A DNA stretch of 49,610 nt from Terriglobia bacterium (GCA_003175985.1 PSRJ01000354.1:1-49610); one strand, 5' to 3'; numbered from the stretch's first letter, positions 28,001-36,681 are shown. The notes: generated from the sequence alone by a model not told the origin. Numbers and translations are program-made.

Positions 28001-29584
28001 CTACTGCGCCAGGACCGCCGCGACGGGCAGAGCCACGGTGAACTCCGTCCCTTCGCCAGCCGTGGAGCGGACCGAAATTTCTCCCGCGTGCTGCTCCACG
28101 ATGCTATGAGCCACAGCCAAACCCAGTCCGGTCCGGTTTTGATCCTCCTTGGTAGTGAAAAAAGGATCGAAAATGTGCGGCAACACATCGGCCGGGATGC
28201 CGCTTCCCGTATCTCTGACGCGCACCCGGACCTCCTCGGATGCGGGATCGAATGTGGTCGAGACCTCCAGCCGGCCGCCCTGCCCCATGGCTTCGGATGC
28301 ATTCACCAGCAGAATGATGAGCACTTGCTGAATCTGGTTGGCATCGCACTCCGCTGGCGGAAGATCAGCGACGAGGTTCTCTATCAATTCGATATTCTGC
28401 AGATCGAGCTTATGCTTCACGAGCGCCACGGCCCGGCGGACCACGGTATTCAGATCGTTCGGTTCGCGATGGCTGGGCGCCTGGCGGCCGAACGTCAACA
28501 AGTTCTTCACGAGTTCGCCGCAGCGCCGGCTTTCCCGCTCGATGGTTTCGAGCTGCGCAGCCATCTCATCCCGGGCGGGAAGGTCGTGCTTCAACAATTC
28601 CCGAAGCACCAGGCGGGCGTAGGTCAGGATGCCGAATAGGGGGTTATTGATCTCGTGCGCTACTGTGGCCGCCAGCTTGCCGATCGAAGCCATCTTTTCG
28701 GAGCTCAGCAAGGTTTTGTGAACGCGCTCCAGCTCCGCAGTCTTCCGGCGGACCTGCTCCTCGATGTGGGCCTGGACACCGGCCACTTCCGCAGTCATTT
28801 TGTTGAATGAAGCGGCCAGGTCGCCCAGTTCATCGTCGGAGCGAACCGGGAGACGGTAGTCGAGATCGCCCCCGGCTACTCTGTGGGTTCCTCGGATCAA
28901 CTCCTTCACTGGGCGATAGACGAAGATCCAGATAAAGACGACTGCCGCGAGGGAACCAGAGCCGATCGCGGCCACCAGGAACCAGGCCAGAGTCGCCTGG
29001 TGCTGTGTCATCTGCGCATCGACTATAGCTAGCGAGAGGTTCGCATCCACCACGCCCAGCACGCGCTGCGTCGCGGGGTGGACGTGGCATTCGCTGTTCG
29101 AACAACCGGGAGAATTCTCGATCGGCCGGATCACGCCCAGAATGCGCTCTCCCTGCCTGTCGCTGAAGATTCGCGCGCGATCCGGCCGTTTTAGCTTGGT
29201 TAACGGCTCCGACTGCGAGTGGCATCCGTAACAAGCTTCCGCATTCTTGTCTACCACGCCGCCGATCTCGTGCGCGTCCGTCGAGAGCGTGATGCGGCCT
29301 TCCTTGTTGAAGATGCGAATGCGGCGGATTCCGGGCTCTGAACCCATCTCCTGGATCACGTTGTAGAGCGCCTGGCGATCGTTGTGCAGCATCTGGTAGT
29401 GGGTGCTCCGCAGAATCAAATCGGTGATGCGTTCCGCCGCCTGCAGCACCAGATCCTGGGACTGCTTCCGTTCCATTCGCAGGTTGATGTAGCCGAATAC
29501 CGTGAAAAAGGCCCCTGTGCCCGCCACCACGCAGATGGCGAGTTTGGCGGCCAGTCCCAGGCGAATTGGCATTCGGAAACTCAT
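28001..29584 (-). CDS. Membrane sensor histidine kinase with c-type heme-binding motifs
   Basis: The 527-residue protein has TM1 (about 12-33), a periplasmic sensor (about 35-197), TM2 (about 200-222), HAMP (about 223-275), a dimerisation helix with the phospho-His in VAHEINNP (H310), and HATPase motifs NASEAMG, DTGSGIP and TGLGLAV. The sensor carries CYGCH (C118, C121, H122), a classical CxxCH, and a second CSNSECH (C161, C166, H167), a CX4CH as in some multihaem cytochromes. It may therefore sense redox state or a gas through periplasmic haem. It overlaps nrfD-like by 4 bp and precedes its regulator. Confidence 0.92.
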   Translation of the reverse strand: MSFRMPIRLGLAAKLAICVVAGTGAFFTVFGYINLRMERKQSQDLVLQAAERITDLILRSTHYQMLHNDRQALYNVIQEMGSEPGIRRIRIFNKEGRITLSTDAHEIGGVVDKNAEACYGCHSQSEPLTKLKRPDRARIFSDRQGERILGVIRPIENSPGCSNSECHVHPATQRVLGVVDANLSLAIVDAQMTQHQATLAWFLVAAIGSGSLAAVVFIWIFVYRPVKELIRGTHRVAGGDLDYRLPVRSDDELGDLAASFNKMTAEVAGVQAHIEEQVRRKTAELERVHKTLLSSEKMASIGKLAATVAHEINNPLFGILTYARLVLRELLKHDLPARDEMAAQLETIERESRRCGELVKNLLTFGRQAPSHREPNDLNTVVRRAVALVKHKLDLQNIELIENLVADLPPAECDANQIQQVLIILLVNASEAMGQGGRLEVSTTFDPASEEVRVRVRDTGSGIPADVLPHIFDPFFTTKEDQNRTGLGLAVAHSIVEQHAGEISVRSTAGEGTEFTVALPVAAVLAQ

Positions 29585-30753
29585 CCAACCGGGACGCTTT
29601 CCTCTTCGCTTTCTTTTTCCGCTACCAGTAAAGGCTGCCCTCCGGCGGGAGCCTCAAAAACCGGGAAGTACTCCGCGATCAGGCGAAAGATCGCAAACCC
29701 CGCGGCCACGATCGAAAGCGTGACCGCAATTTCCGACCAGCGCGGCACATAAGATGTGCCGGATCCGGACTCCAATGCCGTGACTCCCACATTCAGCCGG
29801 TTTGCCACGAAGCCGAAGATCACCATCACCGCGCAGGCATACAGTGCACCTGGCTGCAACCGGATGCGTTTCTGGAACAGCAGCATCGCCGGTATGGCCA
29901 TCAGGGCGATCTCCAGGAAAAACAGCCAGGTCTCGGGGCGGTTGACCAGCAGAAGCCCGAGTACATGGCGGTGTGCCAAATCCAGGAACCTGAGCCAGAG
30001 GTAACCCGACATCAGTACCGCAAGCACCCGGCCCATGCTTGCCAAAAGCGGGAGTTCCAGCGCCCGGCCAAACGCGCGGCTGCTGTGCCAGGATTCGAAA
30101 ATGGTCATCGCCAACCCTACACCGATCGCCGAAATATAGAACATGGCGGGCAGCGTCGGGCTGTACCAGAGCGGGTACATCTTGGCGGGAACGATCAGAA
30201 ACAGCGACCCCAGCGAACTTTGGTGCAGCGTGGAAAGCAGCACTCCGGCGATCATCAACGGAACTGAAATGTTATGAATCCATTCCAGGGGCTGATGCCA
30301 GCCGAATCGCTCCAGCACCATGGGCAGGAATTCGAGAAACAGCACCGTGGTGTAGAGCGTGACGCACCAGGCCACTTCGAACATCACCGAGTGTGGATTC
30401 CACATTACCAGCGGATGCCAGAGGCGGTCGGGCCGGCCGAGGTCGAACAGCAGAGCCACTACAACAAGGGAATATCCCAGGAAAGCGGTCAGGATGGCGG
30501 GCCGCAAAATCGGTTTGTAGCGCTCGATCGCGAATATGTGCACTACCGCTACCAGCGTGAAACCGCCGGCGGCGAGGCCGACGCCGCACAGCACATCGAA
30601 GGCGATCCAGACACCCCAGGGGAACCGGTCGCTCAGATTTGTCGAACCCCCGAGTCCGTAAAAGATCCGCAGGTAAGTGGCGTACAAGCCACTCAGCATG
30701 ATGGCCGCGAAGATGGCGCGCCAGATCGTAATCTTCGGTAATCGTACCCTCAT
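29581..30753 (-). CDS. NrfD/HybB-like quinone-type membrane subunit
   Basis: The 390-residue, highly hydrophobic protein has about ten membrane helices. Motifs such as RFPWGVWIAFDVLCGVGLAA, LFDLGRPDRLWHPLVMWNPH and HQSSLGSL are those of the NrfD/PsrC/HybB family, which exchanges electrons with quinone. It overlaps the ferredoxin gene start-to-stop by 4 bp, an arrangement usual for complexes where a four-cluster ferredoxin docks on it. The HybB branch is the closest match by eye. No catalytic molybdenum or hydrogenase subunit lies nearby. Confidence 0.9.
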   Translation of the reverse strand: MRVRLPKITIWRAIFAAIMLSGLYATYLRIFYGLGGSTNLSDRFPWGVWIAFDVLCGVGLAAGGFTLVAVVHIFAIERYKPILRPAILTAFLGYSLVVVALLFDLGRPDRLWHPLVMWNPHSVMFEVAWCVTLYTTVLFLEFLPMVLERFGWHQPLEWIHNISVPLMIAGVLLSTLHQSSLGSLFLIVPAKMYPLWYSPTLPAMFYISAIGVGLAMTIFESWHSSRAFGRALELPLLASMGRVLAVLMSGYLWLRFLDLAHRHVLGLLLVNRPETWLFFLEIALMAIPAMLLFQKRIRLQPGALYACAVMVIFGFVANRLNVGVTALESGSGTSYVPRWSEIAVTLSIVAAGFAIFRLIAEYFPVFEAPAGGQPLLVAEKESEEESVPVG

Positions 30754-31496
30754 TTCCGTTTCCCCTCAGCCTTGGCGACTTCGGCCCTGCGATTCGTGAT
30801 CCACCAGATTCCCCCCAAGAGAATGGAGCCCGTGGAAACTACGTCCGGCGTCAGCTCCAACACTCGCCAGGTAAGATCGGGAAGCGGTTCGTGCGGAACG
30901 TTCGTTCGTAAACCGATCTGCGCAAACGGCACCGAGGAGAGATAAAAGACCGACGTGCCGCCGGCTTCCTCCAGACCGTAGATTGCGCCGTAGTAATCGC
31001 GGGGCTTCCCGGCGATTCGCTCGTGCGCTTCGGCGATCAGAGCATCGCGCTCGCCGCATTTGGTAGCGCCGGTGGGGCACGCAGCCGCGCAGGCCGTAGG
31101 CTCTCCCCTGCTCTGCCGCTCGAAACACTGGTCGCATTTCCGCATCCTCGGCAATCGGCTGTCCCACTCATAGGTCGGCACCTGGAACGCGCACGCCTGC
31201 AGGCAATAACGGCAGCCCATGCATTTTTCGGGATCATAGACTACCGGCCCGAGCGCCGTCTTCTGAATCGCCCCGACCGGGCAAACCGAGGCGCACGCCG
31301 GCTCCTGGCAGTGCATGCAGAGCCGGCGATTGTATTTATCGCCGTGCGTTTCGATGGCTGTCAGCTTATGGGCGGAGATCGTCTCCTCCCCCGCGATTTT
31401 TTCGTTATAAGGAAGGCCCCATCGTTCCGCGCACGCTCCTTCACAGGCCCTGCAACCTACGCATAAGGTGCTGTCGTACAGGATCCCTTTAGACAT
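30750..31496 (-). CDS. Four-cluster [4Fe-4S] ferredoxin-type electron transfer subunit with C-terminal membrane anchor
   Basis: The 248-residue protein contains 16 cluster cysteines in four groups: CVGCRACEGAC, CMHCQEPACASVCP, CMGCRYCLQAC, and CDQC followed by CAAACP. That is the HybA/DmsB/NrfC layout. A C-terminal hydrophobic segment (about 218-236, ending WWITNRR) would anchor it. There is no Tat signal, unlike HybA, so the clusters may face the cytoplasm; the anchor orientation is unclear. It should pass electrons to or from the NrfD-like protein. Confidence 0.9.
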   Translation of the reverse strand: MSKGILYDSTLCVGCRACEGACAERWGLPYNEKIAGEETISAHKLTAIETHGDKYNRRLCMHCQEPACASVCPVGAIQKTALGPVVYDPEKCMGCRYCLQACAFQVPTYEWDSRLPRMRKCDQCFERQSRGEPTACAAACPTGATKCGERDALIAEAHERIAGKPRDYYGAIYGLEEAGGTSVFYLSSVPFAQIGLRTNVPHEPLPDLTWRVLELTPDVVSTGSILLGGIWWITNRRAEVAKAEGKRK

Positions 31497-31532
31497 ATAA
31501 AGACCTTTAATTCCTTTTTAACAGAATCGGAA

Positions 31533-31547
31533 GCAAATGTGTAGCAA
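31533..31547 (-). promoter_or_regulatory. Weak sigma-54-like element upstream of the ferredoxin gene
   Basis: On the complement, TTGCTA-N5-TTGC matches the sigma-54 -24/-12 pattern TGGCAC-N5-TTGC at 7 of 10 fixed positions, but the first G of the invariant GG is T. It sits in the 73-bp gap between the GcvH-like and ferredoxin genes, about 37 bp before the ferredoxin start. The operon encodes a sigma-54 activator, which makes the element plausible but not established. Confidence 0.25.
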
Positions 31548-31569
31548 AACTTTACATTGACTGGCCGGA

Positions 31570-32244
31570 CTAGGCCGTCAGAAAGTACTCGGCGGTCATT
31601 GCTTTCCAGTTGTCTCCGGGCAGCCCGGCCAGCAGGTCTTCTGTGGGACGGCCGCCATCGGCGGCAACCGCGCCGGCGAGGACCGGTTGACGGGCGTACA
31701 ATCTCTCCGCAGCCTCCTTCATCCACTCTCGAATCAGTCCCTTAGGAACGAGGTTGCGATTCGTGTTCTCCTCGTCCGGAACATTCAGGGTCATCAGCCA
31801 GCCCCTTCCATAGGGGTCTTGCCGCAAAGCGTCCGGATTGTTGAGAATTTCAACATTGACATCGAGGACTTCGCCTTCAGTGGGAGAAACCATTTCGGTC
31901 TTTTCTCCGTGGCGATAGAAGCCCAGCACCCGTTGTCCTTGCCGGACCCACTGGCCCGGCTTCGGCAATTCGATCTTCTCGATCTTGCCCAGCAGCGCCG
32001 CGGCGAATTCGTCGGCCCCCACGCGCACCACGCTTTTCCGCTCCCGCGTCAACCATGCGTGGCCGGGATGATAGGAGAGATTTCGGGGCAGCAAAAACCC
32101 GTCCACGATCTCAACCGTCGCGGGCGTGGCGGGACGCTGCGGTTCGACCGGAACCGTCACCACGGCTTTGCGCCGGTTGATCGCATAATCGAGCACAATG
32201 AAAGCCAGGAACGTAACCAATACCAGAATGACTGTCATAACCAT
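31570..32244 (-). CDS. Membrane-anchored GcvH-like (lipoyl-domain fold) protein
   Basis: The 224-residue protein has an N-terminal membrane helix (about 2-20) and then a GcvH-like fold: YHPGHAWLTRERKSVVRVG, GKIEKIELPKPGQWV, SPTEGEVLDVN, DPYGRGWLM. In an ungapped alignment with GcvH from G-Q-R-V to S-P, the lipoyl-Lys column falls on G113; the nearest Lys is K115, two residues away. Lipoylation at the standard site therefore looks lost. The C-terminal 60 residues have no clear match. It is first in the operon with the ferredoxin, NrfD-like and sensor genes. GcvH-like proteins also act in sulfur oxidation (LbpA), a possible but unproven parallel. Confidence 0.8.
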   Translation of the reverse strand: MVMTVILVLVTFLAFIVLDYAINRRKAVVTVPVEPQRPATPATVEIVDGFLLPRNLSYHPGHAWLTRERKSVVRVGADEFAAALLGKIEKIELPKPGQWVRQGQRVLGFYRHGEKTEMVSPTEGEVLDVNVEILNNPDALRQDPYGRGWLMTLNVPDEENTNRNLVPKGLIREWMKEAAERLYARQPVLAGAVAADGGRPTEDLLAGLPGDNWKAMTAEYFLTA

Positions 32245-32509
32245 CCATCCTTTCTACCTTGGCTAAGGGCACGGCGATGACCAGAATCAGTGATTTTCAC
32301 CTCTTTATCTGTTGTATTATGAGGCGATTACAGTTGCCGTATTTCTCAACACGCGGCTCGACGTCGACTTATTCGACGCAGAAGCGTGGAGATAAGCAAT
32401 GAAGTGCTTACAGCTTCAGCAGTTAGCGTCGCTGTTGCAGACTTCAACGGCAGAGTTGAGGAAAACCACAGAAGGACGAGATATTCTGTTTCGGGAGGTC
32501 CCCCCCAAA

Positions 32510-32944
32510 ATGACTCCACAGAGCTATGCCAACCATGCGCAGATCGTCCCCATGTTCCATCGCGTGCTGTTCGGGCTGATTGCGCTGACCCTGATCGGTT
32601 CGTGCGTAAACCTCTATCTATCTTTCGGCGACCATCAGCGGCTGTACAGCGCCTCGCTGATCGTCGTGTTGAATGTTTGCATGGTGATCCTGTTTTTCTT
32701 CTGCCGGATCTTTCCTTTGAAGGCCCAGGATCGGGCTATTCGGGCCGAAGAAAACCTGCGGCATCTTGTCCAGACCGGAAAACTGCTCGATCCGCGGTTG
32801 AGCGTCCTGCAAATTGTCGCGTTGCGTTTTGCCTCGGACGGTGAGTTCGTGGCTCTGGCACAACGGGCAGCCGAGGAAGGCTTGTCGCCCGACGCCATCA
32901 AGCGCGCCGTAAAGGAATGGCGCGCGGATACTTATCGCGTATGA
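32510..32944 (+). CDS. DUF6526-like membrane protein
   Basis: The ATG at 32510 (GGGAGG 11 nt upstream) gives 144 residues that start MTPQSYANHAQIVPMFH, the QSYANH signature I associate with DUF6526. Two membrane helices (about 18-39 and 47-66) are followed by a charged helical C-terminal half with VALAQRAAEEGLSPDAIKRA. A longer start at 32399 is not supported by the family pattern. The 3' end overlaps the convergent lgt gene by 13 bp. The function is unknown. Confidence 0.72.
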   Translation: MTPQSYANHAQIVPMFHRVLFGLIALTLIGSCVNLYLSFGDHQRLYSASLIVVLNVCMVILFFFCRIFPLKAQDRAIRAEENLRHLVQTGKLLDPRLSVLQIVALRFASDGEFVALAQRAAEEGLSPDAIKRAVKEWRADTYRV

Positions 32945-33726
32945 GCCGGCTCGGCAACCGGTTTGCGGCGCATCGCTACGAAATAGGAAGCGCCCAGGAG
33001 GAATAGAGCGATCGAAATCCACTGGGAGGTATCCAACGGGCCACCCCAGAGGTTGCCTTGTTCGTGGAAGCGGAAGAACTCGACGATGAACCGCGCGGTC
33101 GAGTAGAGGATCAGGTAAGCGCTGATAATCGCGCCGGGAGTGTGCGCGCGCCGCGTAAGCCAATAGAGGATCCCGAAGATCAAGAACTCCGAAAAGGACT
33201 CATAAAGCTGGGTAGGGTGCAGCGGCCGATTCAGCGGCACGCCAACAAGCTGGTTGGCCACAGGGTTGGCAAACGTGACAGCCCACGGCAGGTGGCATTC
33301 CACACCCCAGCAGCAGCCGGCCGAAAAGCAGCCCAGCCGCCCGATTGCGTGGCCGAGCGCAATGCCCGGCGCGAAAACGTCGGCAGTCAGCAGCCCTGGC
33401 AAATGAGTTTTGCGCATGTACCACGCGGCCATCGCCAGTGCACCGATCAGGCCGCCATAGAATACGCCGCCGGCCTGAAGCGTCGATAGCGAGAAGATCT
33501 CACCCGGATGCTCCGTGTAATACCGGACATCGACCAGGAACATCATGATCTTCGCGCCCGCGATCGCCGCCAGGGCGCAATAGATGCCGAGATTGGTGAC
33601 TGCGTCGGCGTTGAGCCCGGCTTGCCTGCCGAGGCGATTGGCCATCCATAACCCCGCCAGGAACGCCAGCGCTACCAGCACTCCGTACGTGTGAAGAAAT
33701 GATAAATGGAAGATTTCAGGGTACAT
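32932..33726 (-). CDS. lgt: Prolipoprotein diacylglyceryl transferase
   Basis: The 264-residue membrane protein starts MYPEIFHLSFLHTYG and carries the Lgt signature HAIGRLGCFSAGCCWG, plus HPTQLYES and the ARFIVEFFR motif near the C terminus. About seven membrane helices are expected. It transfers diacylglycerol from phosphatidylglycerol to the lipobox cysteine. The ATG at 33726 was chosen because it lies at the normal family start and overlaps the lspA stop by 11 bp, giving an lspA-lgt pair. Confidence 0.94.
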   Translation of the reverse strand: MYPEIFHLSFLHTYGVLVALAFLAGLWMANRLGRQAGLNADAVTNLGIYCALAAIAGAKIMMFLVDVRYYTEHPGEIFSLSTLQAGGVFYGGLIGALAMAAWYMRKTHLPGLLTADVFAPGIALGHAIGRLGCFSAGCCWGVECHLPWAVTFANPVANQLVGVPLNRPLHPTQLYESFSEFLIFGILYWLTRRAHTPGAIISAYLILYSTARFIVEFFRFHEQGNLWGGPLDTSQWISIALFLLGASYFVAMRRKPVAEPAHTR

Positions 33727-34210
33727 TTGCAGTCTGCCGCTTGGGCCGCAGCAGCTCGAGTAACAACAAGCCGCTGCCAATCACGATTGCCGAATCCGCG
33801 ATGTTGAACGTAGGCCAGTGATAGTCGCCGATGTGAAACTCCAGAAAATCGGTGACGCGCCCCCAAACCGCGCGGTCGAACACGTTGCCGGCAGCGCCGC
33901 CGAGAATGAGAGAAAACCCCATCAGCGAAAGCCGGTCGAGCCGCTCCGCGTTCCACAAAATGACCGCGACGGCGGCCACGGCAGCCAGGGTGAAAACGAG
34001 CAACAGGGGAGTTCTCCACTCGGAGGGACTATCGTTGAACAGACTGAAGGCTACGCCGCGGTTCTGTGTATGAACGATATCGAAGAAGCCTGGAATGATG
34101 CGGTGGCTTTCGACGAATGACACGCGCGTCTCAACGAGCCATTTCGTAAAGCGGTCCAGCGCAAATACGGCGGCCGCGGTGGCGTAGGCTTTCAGCCGGA
34201 GATCCAGCAT
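33716..34210 (-). CDS. lspA: Lipoprotein signal peptidase (signal peptidase II)
   Basis: The 164-residue protein has four membrane helices and the two catalytic Asp motifs: GNVFDRAVWGRVTDFL and FNIADSAIVIG. HTQNRGVAFSLF is also family-typical. It cleaves the signal peptide of lipidated prolipoproteins, the step after Lgt, encoded by the overlapping downstream gene. Confidence 0.95.
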   Translation of the reverse strand: MLDLRLKAYATAAAVFALDRFTKWLVETRVSFVESHRIIPGFFDIVHTQNRGVAFSLFNDSPSEWRTPLLLVFTLAAVAAVAVILWNAERLDRLSLMGFSLILGGAAGNVFDRAVWGRVTDFLEFHIGDYHWPTFNIADSAIVIGSGLLLLELLRPKRQTANVP

Positions 34211-34256
34211 TTGGAGGTGGACAGGCCCGGAACCTGCTCTACTCCTATGTTAACAG

Positions 34257-34655
34257 TCAGTTTGGGCAGGGGCGGTTCATCAGCGCGGCCATGATGCGGT
34301 TGACCACCTCTTCGCGGATCAGTTCATCGCGCGCATCCAAGGGCGACACCTGAATGTGAACCAGCTCGTGGACAATGGTGCATTCCATGTCTAGCTTGAG
34401 TTCGCCGCCGCGCAGATTGTAATCCCGCGGATCGAGTACGCTGATCGTGCCGGTTCGATTGGCAGGATCCCATTCCGCGGCTCCCCAGGAATTGGAATCG
34501 ATTTCCGACTGTCGAACCAGCCGGAGCGAGAGGTTCCACTCATCCAGGCCAAGACGTTTTTGCCACAAATGCATCTGCCGTTCGAGGCGGGATTCCAGAC
34601 CATTCATAGCGGAACAGCTAAAGACAGCCAGCAAAAGCACCCAGACTACTCGCAT
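34257..34655 (-). CDS. Small exported HExxH protein (putative metallopeptidase)
   Basis: The 132-residue protein has a signal peptide (MRVVWVLLLAVFSCSA), a helical segment, beta strands (GTISVLDPRDYNLRGGELKL), and H96-E97-L-V-H100 followed by acidic residues E115/E116, one of which could be a third ligand. This resembles small zincin-type proteins, but no specific family is recognised. It is encoded upstream of lspA on the same strand with a 46-bp gap. Confidence 0.6.
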   Translation of the reverse strand: MRVVWVLLLAVFSCSAMNGLESRLERQMHLWQKRLGLDEWNLSLRLVRQSEIDSNSWGAAEWDPANRTGTISVLDPRDYNLRGGELKLDMECTIVHELVHIQVSPLDARDELIREEVVNRIMAALMNRPCPN

Positions 34656-34728
34656 GCCCTGCGATTGTACTATAGATTACGGCCGGTTTGGTGAGTTCTA
34701 GTACCAAATTGAGCCTGCTCGAGGAGAC

Positions 34729-36636
34729 TCAGCCGCGGGGTTGGGTGACCACGTCGATCAGCACCGGCTCGCCCTTTTTCACGCGCTCGATGCCGCGTTT
34801 GAAGGCTGGCGCGAGATCTTTGGGATCGCTGATCGGGCCTTCGGCGTACAGCCCGTAGCCTTGCGCGATCTTCGCGTAATCGATATCCGGCTGCCACAAC
34901 TTGGTGCCGATGTGGGCGCGCTCGGCGCCGCGGTTGTGCAGGCTGCACTGCTGCTCGACAAACATCACTTCCTGGTGGTAGCCACGATTGTTGTGCATGA
35001 TCGTCAGGAGCGGAATCTTGTGGTGCGCCGCCGTCCAGAAGACGCCGGGGGCGTAGTTGAAGTCGCCGTCGGTCTGGATGTTGATGGAGAGGCGCCCGTA
35101 CTTGCGGTTGGCAAGAGCCGCGCCAACGGAGGCCGGCGCGCCATATCCCATGCCGCCGGCGCCCTGGCCGCCAATGTAGTGATAGTGTTTCTCCATTTTC
35201 CAGAGACGGTTGGGCCAATTTCCCACGAAGCCCTGCGGCGAAACGAACGACCAGTCTTCATTCCTGATGAGGGGCCATAGCTCGGCGGCGATGCGCGCCA
35301 GGCTGACCGGGCTGGCATCCCAGCCATATTGCGCGGCATCGATTGCCTGGTTCCGCGCCTGCTTGTGCGCCGCGGCGAATTTCCGGCCGCGCTCGTCGAA
35401 TGCCCGCTTGCGATCCGCCGTGATCAGTTTCTTGCATGCCTCGATCAGATACGGAAGCGTGGCTTGGGCATCGGCGCCGATGTCGAGATCGATGTCGGCG
35501 TAGTGGCCGAAGTCCTGAATATTGCTCTTGTGTGCCAGCGTTGCCGCGGAGATACTGATCAGTTTGGCGCCGCGAGCCCGTGCAATCCGAGCCTCGTTCT
35601 GCAGATCGGCAACTTCCAGCGCCAACGTCACATCGGGCTGATAGCCGGGGCCGCCGGTCCCGGCGAGCGCGTGGCGCGTGGGGAAGTTCATGCGTTCCTG
35701 GCTGTTGACGGGCGCCTGCAAAGTCTCTGCGAGTTCCACCAGCAGCTTGATGCCTTCGGGCGTTCGCGCGGCTCGCTGCGCGATGATCATCGGGCGCTCG
35801 GCGGCAACCAGCATTCTGGCCGCGGTAGACACAGCGGCCGAATCGCCGGCCGGCGGCGACGTCATCGTCAGCTTGGGAATCCGCAGATTGGTTTCGCTGA
35901 TCGGATGAGACTGGATTTCGTTGTTCGCCACGATCAACGTCGGCCCCATGGGGGGAGTCATCGCGATCTTGTACGCTCGGACGGCGGAGTCGGCGAAATG
36001 CTGAAGCGAATATGGCTCGTCGTCCCATTTGGTGTAGTCGCGGACGAGCAACCCCAGATCCTGGGCGCTGTGCAACGACTGCACTCCGGCGGCGCGCTCG
36101 GCGCCATCCGCGTGGTTGCCCACAACCATGTAAACCGGGACGCGGTCGGCGTACGCATTGTAAATCGCCATGGCGGCGTGCTGCAGACCGATATCGCCAT
36201 GAATGAGCGCCATCATCGGCTTGCCTTCGATCTTGTAATAGCCGTGGCACATCGCCACGGCCGACTCTTCGTGGCAGGCCGTCAGAAACTCCGGCATGGC
36301 ATTGGGATTCGGGCCGTAGTTAATGATCGATTCGTGGAGCGATTCGTAAGTGGAGCCGGGGTTGGCGGCGAGGTATTCGATGTTGAGCGTACGCAGCACG
36401 TCCACCATGAAGTCCGAGCCAGGCCGCTCGATTACGCGGTTGGAGGCCTGGGGCGCGGCAGTCCCATTTTCACGAGCCACGCGGGCAGCGGGTGGCGGCG
36501 CAGCGGCTCCCCCGGAAGCGGCGGGAGATTCTTGTGCCCGGGTGAGGTCGGGCTTCGCCACGAGAGCGGCGGCGCCGGCTGCCGCACCTTTCAAAAAGCC
36601 GCGGCGGCCAACGAAACCTTTCTGAAGCTTCGGCAT
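34729..36636 (-). CDS. Tat-signal thiamine-diphosphate enzyme (acetolactate synthase/decarboxylase-like)
   Basis: The 635-residue protein starts with a twin-arginine signal (R11-R12-G-F-L-K, then an Ala-rich hydrophobic run to about 28, and Ala/Pro linker). The ThDP domains follow: the pyrimidine-domain catalytic Glu in CHEESAVAMCHGY, and the pyrophosphate motif from TDGDFNYAPG to MHNNRGYHQE. Between them is an acetolactate-synthase-like central domain. Substrate cannot be assigned; relatives include 2-oxoacid decarboxylases and acetolactate synthase. Export of a ThDP enzyme in folded form would be unusual. It shares a divergent control region with the next receptor gene. Confidence 0.87.
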   Translation of the reverse strand: MPKLQKGFVGRRGFLKGAAAGAAALVAKPDLTRAQESPAASGGAAAPPPAARVARENGTAAPQASNRVIERPGSDFMVDVLRTLNIEYLAANPGSTYESLHESIINYGPNPNAMPEFLTACHEESAVAMCHGYYKIEGKPMMALIHGDIGLQHAAMAIYNAYADRVPVYMVVGNHADGAERAAGVQSLHSAQDLGLLVRDYTKWDDEPYSLQHFADSAVRAYKIAMTPPMGPTLIVANNEIQSHPISETNLRIPKLTMTSPPAGDSAAVSTAARMLVAAERPMIIAQRAARTPEGIKLLVELAETLQAPVNSQERMNFPTRHALAGTGGPGYQPDVTLALEVADLQNEARIARARGAKLISISAATLAHKSNIQDFGHYADIDLDIGADAQATLPYLIEACKKLITADRKRAFDERGRKFAAAHKQARNQAIDAAQYGWDASPVSLARIAAELWPLIRNEDWSFVSPQGFVGNWPNRLWKMEKHYHYIGGQGAGGMGYGAPASVGAALANRKYGRLSINIQTDGDFNYAPGVFWTAAHHKIPLLTIMHNNRGYHQEVMFVEQQCSLHNRGAERAHIGTKLWQPDIDYAKIAQGYGLYAEGPISDPKDLAPAFKRGIERVKKGEPVLIDVVTQPRG

Positions 36637-36681
36637 TTTACAAGTGTCCCCCTGAGACTGAATAGACTTCGGGTGCGGACC

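Noticed and set aside
26670..28109. 479-residue plus-strand ORF opposite the sigma-54 regulator
   Set aside because: Shadow of a gene with complete AAA+ motifs.
32270..32284. Sigma-54-like TGGTCA-N5-GTGC on the minus strand before the GcvH-like gene
   Set aside because: It has too few matches and would place the transcription start almost on the ribosome-binding site.
32399..32509. Longer start for the DUF6526-like gene
   Set aside because: The family-like start MTPQSYANH is at 32510 with its own Shine-Dalgarno.
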